Part shown: piece by piece, positions 43,235-51,984 of the stretch | How positions within the stretch are numbered: the stretch's first letter is position 1 | Layout of the letters: each line of letters starts with the position of its first letter | Assembly: GCF_014196505.1 (NCBI RefSeq) | Contig: NZ_JACIDW010000014.1 | Coordinates: forward strand, 1-64,000 | Source of the DNA: Rhizobium metallidurans | GTDB taxonomy: Bacteria; Pseudomonadota; Alphaproteobacteria; Rhizobiales; Rhizobiaceae | Direction: 5' to 3' | Length of the DNA stretch: 64,000 nucleotides | Translations under genes and position numbers: made by a program | Notes under the pieces: model-generated | Seen by the model: the letters and a program-made list of their open reading frames with translations, nothing else | Databases searched by the model: none | Told to the model about the DNA's origin: nothing

Positions 43235-43882
43235 ATGCAAACTTTCAAGAACGCCTCGGCGGGTGCGATCGTCCTTTCGCTGGCGGAACGCATCATCGAA
43301 AATCGAGCCTATCTCAGCGAGATCGACGGCAAGATCGGCGATGGCGACCACGGCGTCAACATGGCCAAGGGCTTTGGCATGGCGGCGGAGCGACTGAAGG
43401 GGCAGGATTCCTCGCTCAGTGGTGCCTTTGAAACGCTCGGCACGCTGCTGATGACGGAGATCGGCGGCTCGATGGGGCCACTTTATGGGGTCATGTTCAC
43501 GGAATTCGGTGAGACGCTCGAAGGCAAGGAAGACGTCGATGCGAGGCTCTTCAGTCAGATGCTCCACGCAGGTCTTGATGGCATCCAGTCGATCGGGTCT
43601 GCCAAGGTCGGCGACAAGACGCTGATCGACGCCTTCGTCCCGGCTGTGAATGCCTTCGATGAGGCGACGGCGTCTGGAAAGTCATTCGCGGACGCGCTCA
43701 CGGCCTTGGCCGATGCCGCTGAGAAGGGGCGCGATTCGACGATCGACCTCGTCGCGAAAATTGGCCGCGCCAGCCGTCTCGGCGAGCGGTCGCTCGGCAT
43801 TCTCGACGCCGGCGCCACCTCCTGTGCTCTCATTTTGAAGGAGATTTCCGTGGGCGTCTCTTCTCGCCTGGAAAACGCTTGA
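43235..43882 (+). CDS. dhaL: Dihydroxyacetone/tetrulose kinase, nucleotide-binding subunit DhaL
   Basis: This 215-residue helical-barrel protein has the magnesium-binding Asp residues Asp31, Asp36 and Asp38 in EIDGKIGDGDHG, the phosphate loop GGSMGPLYG, and the late motif GRASRLGERSLGILDAGATS. It carries the nucleotide for the preceding DhaK. It starts 12 bases after dhaK. Confidence 0.93.
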   Translation: MQTFKNASAGAIVLSLAERIIENRAYLSEIDGKIGDGDHGVNMAKGFGMAAERLKGQDSSLSGAFETLGTLLMTEIGGSMGPLYGVMFTEFGETLEGKEDVDARLFSQMLHAGLDGIQSIGSAKVGDKTLIDAFVPAVNAFDEATASGKSFADALTALADAAEKGRDSTIDLVAKIGRASRLGERSLGILDAGATSCALILKEISVGVSSRLENA

Positions 43883-44007
43883 TCTTGCAGTCTGTCTCCC
43901 AAGACAGCGCGGCCCGTCCTTTGGCGGCGGGTCGCGTGCCGCGCGGTTGCAAACGGGCCGCATTGGCGGCATCTTCCCGGCAATTGTAAGCGGGAGTTTA
44001 TTCCAGA

Positions 44008-46107
44008 GTGGCAACGGTTAAGACACAGCAGGCGAGAAAAGCCGGCGCAGGCAAGAGCGATCTCGCACAGGCACCCGATGCCATGCCGCTGCGCTATGGC
44101 GACGACCCCTATGTCTGGGCGTGCTGGCTCTATTACGAGGACGGATTGACGCAGGGCGAGATTGCCGACGTCATGGGCATATCTCGCGCAACCGTCAACA
44201 GCTATCTCGCTGACGCGCGGGATCGCGGCATCGTTAATATCGCGATCGAGCCGGCCAGGCTTGCATCGCTCACCGTTGCACAAGCGCTCAAAAGGCATTT
44301 TGGCCTTGCTGACTGTCTTGTTGTTCCGAGCGAGGATACCGCCCGGCCGTTGATCGACAGGATCGGCGCCGCAGGCGGTCAGGCGTTGCACCGGCTGTTC
44401 AAGTCGGGCGATACGATCGCCGTGTCGTGGGGGCGTACGGTACTCGCGATCAGCGAGCATGCGGAGGTTGCAGGATTGCAGGACGTGACGGTCGTGCAGG
44501 CGACCGGCGGCACGCGCGCGAGCTTCGCGTATACTCCCGAGCTCTGTGCGGCGGCGCTCGCCAACGCCGTAAACGGCAAGCTGATCAATATTTCCGCGCC
44601 CGCGATTGTCTCCGCTCCCGCCGTGCGCGATGCTTTTCTGCACGAGCCCCTGATCGAGAGCCAGTTCGAGGCACTTGCCAGAGCCAACAAGGCGCTCTTC
44701 GGCATTTCGTCGCTGCGTCCCAATTCCACCATTCACACCAGCGGCTTTTTCGAATCCGTTCCGCTACAGGATTATCTTGCCAAGGGCGCCGTCGGCGTGG
44801 TGGCCGGTCGCTTCATCGATGTGCACGGACGCGCGGTGGCAGGGCCGCTCGACGATCGGACGATCGGTATTTCCCTTGATATGCTCAAGAACATCGATTT
44901 GCGTATCGCTGCCGCAGGCGGCTTCGACAAGGTGCCGGCTATCCTCGCGGCTTTGCGCGGAGGCTATGTCAACGTACTGATTACTGATGCCGCGACCGGC
45001 CGTGGCATTCTCAACGCCGATGGCGTGACCGATATCGATCAGCGGTCATCGCAGCGTCTGCGGCCCGAAAGTCAGGCGCCGTTGCCATCCGCGACGCGAA
45101 TGCGCGTGAAGAAGTTTCTGAACGATCCGGACAAGATCGTCGAGGAGATGCTGGATGGCGTGGTGCGTGCGCATCGCAAATATCTGTCGCCGATCGACAA
45201 ATCCAATCGTGCCCTGATCGCGCGGGACGGGCCAAGATCAGGAAAGGTCGGCCTGGTCATTGGCGGTGGATCCGGACACGAGCCGGGCTTTCTGGGTTAC
45301 GTCGGCAAGGGGCTTGCCGATGCCGTTGCGGTCGGAAACATCTTCTCGTCGCCTCCTCCGATCCCCATCCTCCATTGCGCCAAGGCGGCATCGGGTGGCG
45401 AGGGCGTTCTTTTCGTTTACGGCAACTATGCCGGCGACGTGATGAACTTCGAGATGGCCGCGGAGATGGCCGAGACGGCGGGTATTCCAATCCGAACGGT
45501 TCTGACCACCGACGACATCACCTCTTCGCCGATCGAGGACCGCGATGGCCGCCGCGGCGTGGCCGGTAATTTCTTCACCTTCAAGATCGCCGGTGCGGCC
45601 TGCGATCGCGGTCTGTCGCTCGGTCTTTGCGAGGCCGTGACCCGCAAGGCGAACATGCGGACTTTTACGGTTGGCGTGGCGCTCGAGGCGTGTTCGATGC
45701 CGCAGACCCAGCGTCCCAACTTTGAGATCGGAGCGAAGGATATCGAGTTCGGCATGGGTATCCATGGTGAGCCGGGCGTCATTCGCGAGAAGATGATCAG
45801 CGCTGACGAGATCGTCGACAAGGTGATGGATCGGATTTTCGCCGAGATGAAAGCGGTCGAAGGCAGCCGTGTCGCCGTCCTTGTCAATTCGTTCGGGGCA
45901 ACGCCGATGATGGAGCTCTATGTCTTGTTCCGTCGCGTAGAGCAGCGCTTGAGCGCCAAGGGCATCGCCATCGAGGCAAACTGGATCGGTCATTATTGTA
46001 CGTCACTCGACATGGTCGGGGCGTCGATCTCCATCATGGAACTGGATGAGGAACTGACGGGACTGCTGCATCATCCATGTGACACCGCAGTCTTGAAGAT
46101 AACGTAA
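44008..46107 (+). CDS. Fusion protein: SorC-type sugar-responsive transcriptional regulator + DhaK kinase subunit
   Basis: One uninterrupted 699-codon frame encodes two complete proteins in tandem. Residues about 30-345 form a SorC family regulator: HTH LTQGEIADVMGISRATVNSY (47-66), then a sugar-binding domain with SWGRTVLAISEHA and LITDAATGRGIL at its end. A linker of about 29 residues follows. Residues 365-699 form a full DhaK with GGGSGHEPGFLGYVG, FVYGNYAGDVMNFEMA and GMGIHGEPG, His586 being the substrate-binding His. No ribosome site precedes Met365, so separate DhaK translation is unlikely. Start is a GTG. A DhaL gene follows directly. The protein could couple kinase activity or bound ketose to transcription of the operon. 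I know of no standard name for it. Confidence 0.88.
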   Translation: MATVKTQQARKAGAGKSDLAQAPDAMPLRYGDDPYVWACWLYYEDGLTQGEIADVMGISRATVNSYLADARDRGIVNIAIEPARLASLTVAQALKRHFGLADCLVVPSEDTARPLIDRIGAAGGQALHRLFKSGDTIAVSWGRTVLAISEHAEVAGLQDVTVVQATGGTRASFAYTPELCAAALANAVNGKLINISAPAIVSAPAVRDAFLHEPLIESQFEALARANKALFGISSLRPNSTIHTSGFFESVPLQDYLAKGAVGVVAGRFIDVHGRAVAGPLDDRTIGISLDMLKNIDLRIAAAGGFDKVPAILAALRGGYVNVLITDAATGRGILNADGVTDIDQRSSQRLRPESQAPLPSATRMRVKKFLNDPDKIVEEMLDGVVRAHRKYLSPIDKSNRALIARDGPRSGKVGLVIGGGSGHEPGFLGYVGKGLADAVAVGNIFSSPPPIPILHCAKAASGGEGVLFVYGNYAGDVMNFEMAAEMAETAGIPIRTVLTTDDITSSPIEDRDGRRGVAGNFFTFKIAGAACDRGLSLGLCEAVTRKANMRTFTVGVALEACSMPQTQRPNFEIGAKDIEFGMGIHGEPGVIREKMISADEIVDKVMDRIFAEMKAVEGSRVAVLVNSFGATPMMELYVLFRRVEQRLSAKGIAIEANWIGHYCTSLDMVGASISIMELDEELTGLLHHPCDTAVLKIT

Positions 46108-46164
46108 GAAGCAGAGTGCGCCCGGCTCGCCGCCGGGAGCGTTCTGACGATGGGAGGGGAAACG

Positions 46165-46806
46165 ATGGCAGAGAACGATGCGCGCAAACTGAACCGGATG
46201 TTCAACCGGATATCCAGCCTGATTGCCACGGAGAAAGATTACCTGACCGAGCTTGACGGTGCGATTGGCGACGCCGACCACGGCATTACCATGCTGCTCG
46301 GCTTTGGCGCCGTTTCCAGTGAACTGGCGCGATCCGATCTTGACGACATGCCGCCATCGGCCGTGATGACAATCGCCGCCTCTGTGTTCCTCAATGCAGT
46401 CGGGGCCTCGACTGGCCCCTTGTACGCGACAGCCTTTTTGCACGCTGCAAAGGCGTTGGAATTGCGCCAGTCTCTGGATGCCGCTGGCCAGGTTGCCGTG
46501 TTGCAGGCGATAGCACTCGGAATTCAAGAGCGAGGCAAGGGCCAACGTGGCGACAAGACCATGCTCGACACCTGGATCCCGGCGGCAGAAGCGGGCGGTG
46601 CTGCACTGGAGCGTGCGAGCGGGCCTGCTGAACTGTGGCGCGATGTCGTAACAGCAGGCGAGGGAGGGGCGATGGCCACGCGGTCGATGGTCGCGGTACG
46701 CGGCCGCGCCGCCAGATTGGGCGAGAGGTCACTCGGCCACGTCGACCCAGGAGCAGCGTCCGCGGTTCTTATTTTGAAAGCGATGACAGAGGTTTTCACG
46801 GATTGA
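46165..46806 (+). CDS. dhaL: DhaL-type nucleotide-binding kinase subunit (second copy)
   Basis: This 213-residue DhaL has the Asp residues in LDGAIGDADHG, the phosphate loop GASTGPLYA, and GRAARLGERSLGHVDPGAAS. I prefer the ATG at 46165, five bases after GGAGGGG, over one at 46150. It is the expected partner of the DhaK half of the preceding fusion. It is clearly diverged from the first DhaL, so the two kinases may have different substrates. Confidence 0.92.
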   Translation: MAENDARKLNRMFNRISSLIATEKDYLTELDGAIGDADHGITMLLGFGAVSSELARSDLDDMPPSAVMTIAASVFLNAVGASTGPLYATAFLHAAKALELRQSLDAAGQVAVLQAIALGIQERGKGQRGDKTMLDTWIPAAEAGGAALERASGPAELWRDVVTAGEGGAMATRSMVAVRGRAARLGERSLGHVDPGAASAVLILKAMTEVFTD

Positions 46807-46832
46807 GCTTTGTCGGATGACAGCTTGAAAGG

Positions 46833-46856
46833 GTGCCGCCCGGTCTTGGGCGGCAC
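46833..46856 (+). terminator. Terminator-like hairpin at the end of the kinase operon
   Basis: GTGCCGCCC and GGGCGGCAC form a perfect 9-bp stem with a 6-base loop, 26 bases after the dhaL stop, between convergent genes. There is no T-run. The rest of 46860-46990 shows nothing. Confidence 0.55.
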
Positions 46857-46990
46857 ACCTCGGATGCGTGTCCCTTGAAGTCGGTTCCGAAACCCTTGTT
46901 TCGGTGTGCGCCCGCCGAGCGATCAATATGTCGATCACTACAATATCGAGCAGCATCGCAACGTGGCTCGCTGAAGCGGCCATTGGCCAC

Positions 46991-47530
46991 TCAGCGCCCG
47001 GACTGTGCGGGAAACTCAAGCTTTCTGACATCATAGCCGAGTTGGCTCGCCTTGCTTATCATCACCTTCAGTTTTGCCTTTGAAGGCACGGCGCGCGCGT
47101 AGATCCAAAGGTTTCGCATCTTGGGATCGGCACTTATGAACCACGATTTATCGGGGGATTTGTAAAGGACCCAATAGTTGAATGTGATGAAGAAGGGATA
47201 TCTGACGCGCATCTTGGCATTGCCGTGCCCGAGATCGAGGATCCGTCCTCCACCCTTGACGGTCTTCAGCTGCCCGCCGGGAGTGCGGACGTGGCAACCG
47301 TCTTCCACCTGGACCTCGCCTTGCGTCCTTCCGGGCTTGTAGGTCGAATAGCCCGCAACGCAGCCATCGGTCAGCCACATGGGCCGGCGGCCGATCTCAA
47401 GCCATGTCCCACGATAGTGGTCCATGGCGACTGCAACCGGCCGCGGTTCGGCCTGCGCTGACAGCACCGGGCTCGATAATGACATCAGTGCGACTGCCGC
47501 AGCAAAACACCAGCTATGGATCTTCTGCAT
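46991..47530 (-). CDS. Lipocalin family protein (Blc-like), secreted
   Basis: This 179-residue protein has a signal peptide ending LSAQA-E. It then has the lipocalin opening DHYRGTWLEIGRRPMWLTDGC and an eight-strand barrel-like pattern with two Cys (GC..DGC) that could form a disulphide. No lipobox Cys is seen, so it is probably a soluble periplasmic lipid carrier. Start at 47530 follows GGAGCG. It is the last gene of the lipid operon, 44 bases after the unknown membrane protein gene. Confidence 0.82.
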   Translation of the reverse strand: MQKIHSWCFAAAVALMSLSSPVLSAQAEPRPVAVAMDHYRGTWLEIGRRPMWLTDGCVAGYSTYKPGRTQGEVQVEDGCHVRTPGGQLKTVKGGGRILDLGHGNAKMRVRYPFFITFNYWVLYKSPDKSWFISADPKMRNLWIYARAVPSKAKLKVMISKASQLGYDVRKLEFPAQSGR

Positions 47531-47574
47531 ACTGCGCTCCAATTCGTTCTGGTTGTCGTGCGATCAACTTCGTT

Positions 47575-48102
47575 TCATGTCCTTGCGACCCCTGCATGTC
47601 GAAGGGCGATAAACGCCAACAGGCTGGCGACGGCGAAGGCATTCAGATTGAAGAGGGTGGCGAGCTCCGGCGCAGACCAGACGTAAAGCGGCACGCCGAT
47701 AAAATTCCGCGAGAACACGAAGACGGCAAAGACAAGCACGGCCATTCCACGTTGCCACCACTTTTCGTGTGCCTGGAACGACAGCGCGACGAGCATGATG
47801 CAGGCGGCGAAGTACAACTCCGTGCCTGAAGCCGAGCCGAAGAGTTTCGTTTCGAACAAGGTGTCGAGCGTGCCGATCAGTGGCAGCGCGATCCGAGCTG
47901 TCAATGGCGATCGTCTGGCCAAAAACGGGATCGCCAGGAAGAGCGGCGCCGAGAGCAATGTGCCGAGCGACGCCACCACGCCATTGCCGACCAGATACCA
48001 GACATAGACAGGATAGAAGGGCTTGTTCAGCATGATGACCCACGCAATCGTAATGGTCGCCTGCGTCGTTGAGTCGAGCTGATTGCGGTTCTGGGACATC
48101 AT
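47575..48102 (-). CDS. Integral membrane protein of unknown function
   Basis: This 175-residue protein has about five hydrophobic segments (for example YVWYLVGNGVVASLGTLLSA and GMAVLVFAVFVF). I do not recognise a named family. Its start overlaps the methyltransferase stop by four bases, so it is co-translated with a lipid-modifying enzyme. It may present or transport the modified lipid, which is inference. Confidence 0.75.
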   Translation of the reverse strand: MMSQNRNQLDSTTQATITIAWVIMLNKPFYPVYVWYLVGNGVVASLGTLLSAPLFLAIPFLARRSPLTARIALPLIGTLDTLFETKLFGSASGTELYFAACIMLVALSFQAHEKWWQRGMAVLVFAVFVFSRNFIGVPLYVWSAPELATLFNLNAFAVASLLAFIALRHAGVART

Positions 48103-49127
48103 CTGGTCGGCGCCAGCAGATAGTGGCCGACACCCCAGACCTTGCCGTTATCATGCCCGAACAGTCCTGCTGTCGACAGGAAAAACAGCCGCCAGCGGCG
48201 CTGCCAGCGGCGTGCGTCCTTGCCATACACCCTGGCAAGGATTGGCTGAACTCGATGAATATTGCCGTCAAAGTTCGCCAGCCAGTCCAGCGCTGTGCGA
48301 CGATAGTGTGTTCCCGACCAACGCCATTCCTTTTCCACCTTGAACAGATCGCCGAAGCGATGCGGCAGGTCGTGCGCGGGCATGATTCCGCCGGTAAAGA
48401 AGTGCTGGGCAATCCAGTCGGACGGGTCGTTGGGATCGAACCTGTAGGAGCGATCCTTGTGGGTGAAGACGTGCAGGAACAGTCTGCCGTCAGGCTTCAC
48501 CCAGTTGCGGACGCGCTCGAGAAGCGTGCGCCAGTTGGACATGTGCTCGAACATCTCCACGGACACGATACGGTCAAACTTAGCCTCCGTGGTGAAATGG
48601 TTCATATCGGCGGTGATGACGTCAAGGTTGGTCAAACCATCCCGCCGTGCGACGTCGAGAATATGGGCGCGCTGCGAGGCCGAGTTCGAAACGCTTGTGA
48701 TGCGCGAGTTTGGAAATCGTCGCGCGAGATAAAGCGAAAGCGAACCCCAACCACAGCCGAGCTCGAGGATCGTCATGCCGTCTTCGATCGCCGCGTTCGA
48801 GACGGTGTCGGCAAGCGCCAGGATTTCCGCGTCCGCGAGCGTCGTATCGGGCGTCGGATAAAGGCAACAGGAGTATTTGCGCTGCGGGCCAAGCGCTGCC
48901 GCGAAAAAGTCGGCCGGCACCTCATAGTGCTGGCGATTGGCCTCGTACGTATGGGTCGCGACCGGAAAGTGGTTCATGATCTGGACGAAATCGCGCTCGG
49001 TATCCGTCGTCGTTGCCGCGAGCTTGTGTTTGGTGCGTGCGCAGAGAAAATCGATGCCGGCCAGGGTCATTGCGTCGGTGAGCGGCGCGCGCTCGGCAGT
49101 GTTGATGGCGAATGCCAGCATGTTCAT
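48099..49127 (-). CDS. Cyclopropane-fatty-acyl-phospholipid synthase-like SAM methyltransferase
   Basis: This 342-residue enzyme has the SAM-binding loop ILELGCGWGSLSLYLARRF and the CFA-synthase segments YSCCLYP, SVEMFEHMSNW and FTGGIMPAHDLP. CFA synthase of E. coli is about 380 residues; the shorter N-terminus is usual in the alphaproteobacterial paralogues that cluster with DUF1295 proteins. It transfers a methyl or methylene group to unsaturated acyl chains. It overlaps neighbours on both sides by four bases. Confidence 0.88.
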   Translation of the reverse strand: MNMLAFAINTAERAPLTDAMTLAGIDFLCARTKHKLAATTTDTERDFVQIMNHFPVATHTYEANRQHYEVPADFFAAALGPQRKYSCCLYPTPDTTLADAEILALADTVSNAAIEDGMTILELGCGWGSLSLYLARRFPNSRITSVSNSASQRAHILDVARRDGLTNLDVITADMNHFTTEAKFDRIVSVEMFEHMSNWRTLLERVRNWVKPDGRLFLHVFTHKDRSYRFDPNDPSDWIAQHFFTGGIMPAHDLPHRFGDLFKVEKEWRWSGTHYRRTALDWLANFDGNIHRVQPILARVYGKDARRWQRRWRLFFLSTAGLFGHDNGKVWGVGHYLLAPTR

Positions 49128-49924
49128 TCTTTTTCTCCGTGAGCGGTGGATTTGCGAGGACCTGGGAAGAAGGCGTTGACCCGGCGCTGCAGCGCACGGA
49201 ATTTGTCGCCGCGCGAGCGCAGCATGTGCTCCTCAAGCGGCGGAACGCCGGAAACATGAACCAGCAGCCAGTACATCATCAGTGGCGCCAACAGCGACAG
49301 ACCGTTCCAGATCGATCCGGTCGACGCAAACAGCGGCCAGCAACACCAGAAAAGCCATTCGAAGAAGTAGTTGGGATGGCGCGAGTAGCGCCAGAACCCG
49401 ATCTCGCAGACTTCCGTCTTTGCCTCGGGCGTTCTACGGAAGCGGGCGAGCTGGGCGTCGGAAATGGCTTCGCCGCCTAGCGCGATGATGGCGAGGAGTA
49501 TGGCCAGAGCGTCGATGGCCCCTGGAAACGGTCGGTCATTGGCTGCGGCGAGATAGACGGCCAGGACCAGAACGAACGCGGCCAATGCCTGTATCTGCAG
49601 GAAGGCGAACAATCGCCATGCTGCGCGGTCGCCCCAGTCTTCGATGAATTTTGCATAACGAGGATCTTCAGCCGCACCTCTGGTGCGCGAGCCTATATGG
49701 CTTGCGAGCCTTAGCGACCAGGCGCTGATGACTATCAAAAGGGCGACGCGGCGGTCGAAGTCGCCACCGGCGAACGAGACAGCGACAACACCTCCGACAC
49801 CCACGGCGGCCGACCATATTGTGTCGATCCAACCGCTCCGCCCGGTCGCGCGTTGTATTGCCCACGCGCCGGTCATGGCCAGCGACAACCAGATTGCGAT
49901 GACGACCAGGAGCAGAATGTCCAT
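49124..49924 (-). CDS. DUF1295 family membrane protein (steroid 5-alpha-reductase-like fold)
   Basis: This 266-residue protein has about six membrane segments and the family C-terminal motif RYSRHPNYFFEWLFWC, followed by EEHMLRSRGDKFRALQRRV. The fold is that of isoprenylcysteine methyltransferases and steroid reductases, and members may reduce double bonds in lipids. The start at 49924 follows GGGAGGGCTG; the open extension to 50017 has no ribosome site. It is the first gene of the lipid operon. Confidence 0.88.
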   Translation of the reverse strand: MDILLLVVIAIWLSLAMTGAWAIQRATGRSGWIDTIWSAAVGVGGVVAVSFAGGDFDRRVALLIVISAWSLRLASHIGSRTRGAAEDPRYAKFIEDWGDRAAWRLFAFLQIQALAAFVLVLAVYLAAANDRPFPGAIDALAILLAIIALGGEAISDAQLARFRRTPEAKTEVCEIGFWRYSRHPNYFFEWLFWCCWPLFASTGSIWNGLSLLAPLMMYWLLVHVSGVPPLEEHMLRSRGDKFRALQRRVNAFFPGPRKSTAHGEKE

Positions 49925-50184
49925 CAGCCCTCCCGTGTGGACCCGAAAGTGGGTGTTGTCTCTACGGGAGGGAGCGCCTCTTAGTTTCATTCCGGACAAA
50001 AAATCTTCGGAAATCAAAGTCCTCTATGAAACTCGCGACGCCGCATCGGGGCGCCAAAAGGCCAGTTGTTTCGGCATTCCATAATCACAGGCGCGTGATG
50101 GCTGTAACAATTCACCGGGCGGCTGCGAACGAAGGCATGTGACCCCGTCGCATGGTGCGGCGGGCAGCATTTGGGAGGCCCACC

Positions 50185-50463
50185 ATGAATACGCGTCTTT
50201 TCACCACCTTCGCCAGTGCCACGCTTATCGGGGTTTCGCTGATCGCCGGCGGCGCCAGTGCTCAGTCGAGTATGGATTCGATGAAGAAACCCGAAAGCAT
50301 GAAATCGAACATGACGAAGACCGACAATATGATGTCCGGATCCATGAAGGCCGACAGCATGAAGATGGGCGGCACGAAGGCTGACTGCGTTCACAAGGCC
50401 GGGATGGAAAAAGACAGCATGAAGAAGGCCGACATGATGAAGCATTGTGATGCCATGAAGTGA
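50185..50463 (+). CDS. Secreted Met/Lys-rich repeat protein (pentapeptide MXKDX type)
   Basis: This 92-residue protein has a signal peptide ending in GGASA-Q, then short degenerate repeats of the type SMKKxxSMK and DSMKMGG, and two Cys near the end (ADCVHK, KHCDAM). The repeat pattern matches the pentapeptide MXKDX repeat proteins. Function is unknown. Met and Cys richness hints at metal (copper-type) binding in the periplasm. Start follows GGGAGGCCCACC. Confidence 0.8.
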   Translation: MNTRLFTTFASATLIGVSLIAGGASAQSSMDSMKKPESMKSNMTKTDNMMSGSMKADSMKMGGTKADCVHKAGMEKDSMKKADMMKHCDAMK

Positions 50464-50815
50464 TTGCGATGGCGCTCCCGCTGTCGTCCTCGCAGGAGCG
50501 CCGCCGGCATCCTCTCTCATCTCTCTTGGCCATATCCCCGTCTATCACCCAATAAGAGACCGTGGCCCTTGTTTTAGCCCGGCGGAATCTCTCGAAATTA
50601 ATATGCCCGCCATGAAACTCTTGGCCTTCGGCCCTCGTACAAATGTCAAGAGCGAGTAATCGAGCCGCTGAGGCGCAGGCATTGATGGAACTGGCAAACA
50701 GAGGGGCGGATAGCCTGAAATTGAATGGTGCGGTCGTTGGCACTGGGATTTCCAGGCTATGTCGGGCTCGCCACGATCGAGCACGCGCAACCCACCGCCA
50801 AGAGGAGAAACGAGC
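50464..50815. other. Intergenic region with no gene found
   Basis: This is 352 bases between two small secreted-protein genes. I see no convincing frame, RNA motif or strong hairpin. The next gene has its ribosome site at 50802-50808. Confidence 0.5.
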
Positions 50816-51187
50816 ATGATGAAGACGACACCAGCGGCAATCGTGTTCGGCCTCTGCGCCTTCACCACGGTCAATGCTGCCGATATCGACGGCCAATGGG
50901 CGCGCGGCGATGGCAATGCCAAGGTCAGGATCGCCCCCTGTGGATCGGACATCTGCGCCACAAACACCTGGATCAAACCGGGGACGCCCAAGGAAAAGGC
51001 GGGCGACAGGCTGGTGATGACCATCAATCCGGACGCCGACGGAGGCTACGCCGGAACAGCCTTCGATCCGCAACGCAATCTAACCTACAAGCTGACCGTG
51101 ACAATCAATGGAGACAAGATGACCACGAAAGGGTGCGTCGTAGCCGGGCTGCTATGCAAGGGCGTTGATTGGACCCGGATCAATTGA
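50816..51187 (+). CDS. DUF2147-type secreted protein
   Basis: This 123-residue protein has a signal peptide ending TTVNA-A. The mature part follows the DUF2147 scheme: IDGQWARGDGNAKVRIAPCG at the start, a central lid with Cys residues (CGSDIC), and GCVVAGLLCKG near the end. The four Cys could form two disulphides in the periplasm. Two adjacent ATG codons (50816, 50819) follow GAGGAG. Confidence 0.78.
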   Translation: MMKTTPAAIVFGLCAFTTVNAADIDGQWARGDGNAKVRIAPCGSDICATNTWIKPGTPKEKAGDRLVMTINPDADGGYAGTAFDPQRNLTYKLTVTINGDKMTTKGCVVAGLLCKGVDWTRIN

Positions 51188-51259
51188 ATGCGGAAGATAT
51201 TGCGATGAAAGAGGTGACAGAAAAATCAATACGACGATTTACCGCGAAACTTAGCGCAA

Positions 51260-51910
51260 TCATAGCTGGCGGCGTGCGGCCCAGTTCAGGCCTCGCCGTA
51301 GTATCAGCGGCATGTGGGGATGATCGAACTCGCCGGCGACGTGGCCGAGGGCGGAATAGAAGACGCGGCCTGCGCCAAATCGGCGTTTGAAGACGACCGG
51401 CATGGTGACGTTGCTGGCCGTAGGGTCATGTTTGCCGGTGAAGGTGGTGGTCGCGAGGATTTCGATCGAGGGATCGTAGTGCAGGTAATACTGCTCGGAC
51501 CGATAGTCGAAATCCGGAATGTCTCGCATCACAGGGTCTTCCGGGCGGGTAACCGCGACGCGAAAATCGATGATGTTGCCGGGATGGGCGACCCAGGTCA
51601 CGCCGGAGACATAGCGGAACGGCGCGCTTTCCTTGAATGAGGTCGCGAGTGAGCCATGATGTCCACCAAGCCCAAGCCCTCCGCGTACGGCTTCCACGAG
51701 GGCGTCGGCATGGGCCTTTTCGAGGCTTTCACCCGTGATTACGGGCACGAGAAGATCCGCATGAGCGAGCCTCGGTGAACCGAATATGCCGAGATCGTCG
51801 GTGACCTCAGTCTGAAAGCCGTCTTCGCCGAGCAGGCTGGCTACGATGCGAGCGCATTGCTCCGGCTCATGACCCTTCCAGCCGCCCCAAACGATGATCG
51901 CCTTGCGCAT
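51260..51910 (-). CDS. ThuA domain protein
   Basis: This 216-residue protein has the ThuA-like amidotransferase-fold pattern: IVWGGWKGHEPEQCARI, GLGLGGHHGS, and GAGRVFYSALGHVAGEFDHP at the C-terminus. ThuA was defined in rhizobial trehalose/sucrose/maltose use (thuEFGKAB). Here it follows a sugar-binding protein gene by 74 bases on the same strand. It probably takes part in conversion of the imported sugar. The exact reaction is not established. Confidence 0.88.
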   Translation of the reverse strand: MRKAIIVWGGWKGHEPEQCARIVASLLGEDGFQTEVTDDLGIFGSPRLAHADLLVPVITGESLEKAHADALVEAVRGGLGLGGHHGSLATSFKESAPFRYVSGVTWVAHPGNIIDFRVAVTRPEDPVMRDIPDFDYRSEQYYLHYDPSIEILATTTFTGKHDPTASNVTMPVVFKRRFGAGRVFYSALGHVAGEFDHPHMPLILRRGLNWAARRQL

Positions 51911-51984
51911 GATCTGTCCTTATCCTTGATACGTTGAACCGCCGGGGCCATGGTGCGCCGGCGGTTCAATACGATGTAACGACC

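Noticed and set aside
43909..43961. Terminator between dhaL and the SorC-DhaK gene (GCGGCCCGT ... ACGGGCCGC)
   Set aside because: The arms match, but the loop is 35 bases long and there is no T-run; no claim of termination is made.
50080..50184. ECF sigma promoter (TGTAAC ... CGAACG) before the Met-rich protein gene
   Set aside because: The boxes can be drawn with a 17-base spacer but match no ECF consensus well enough; probability of chance is high.
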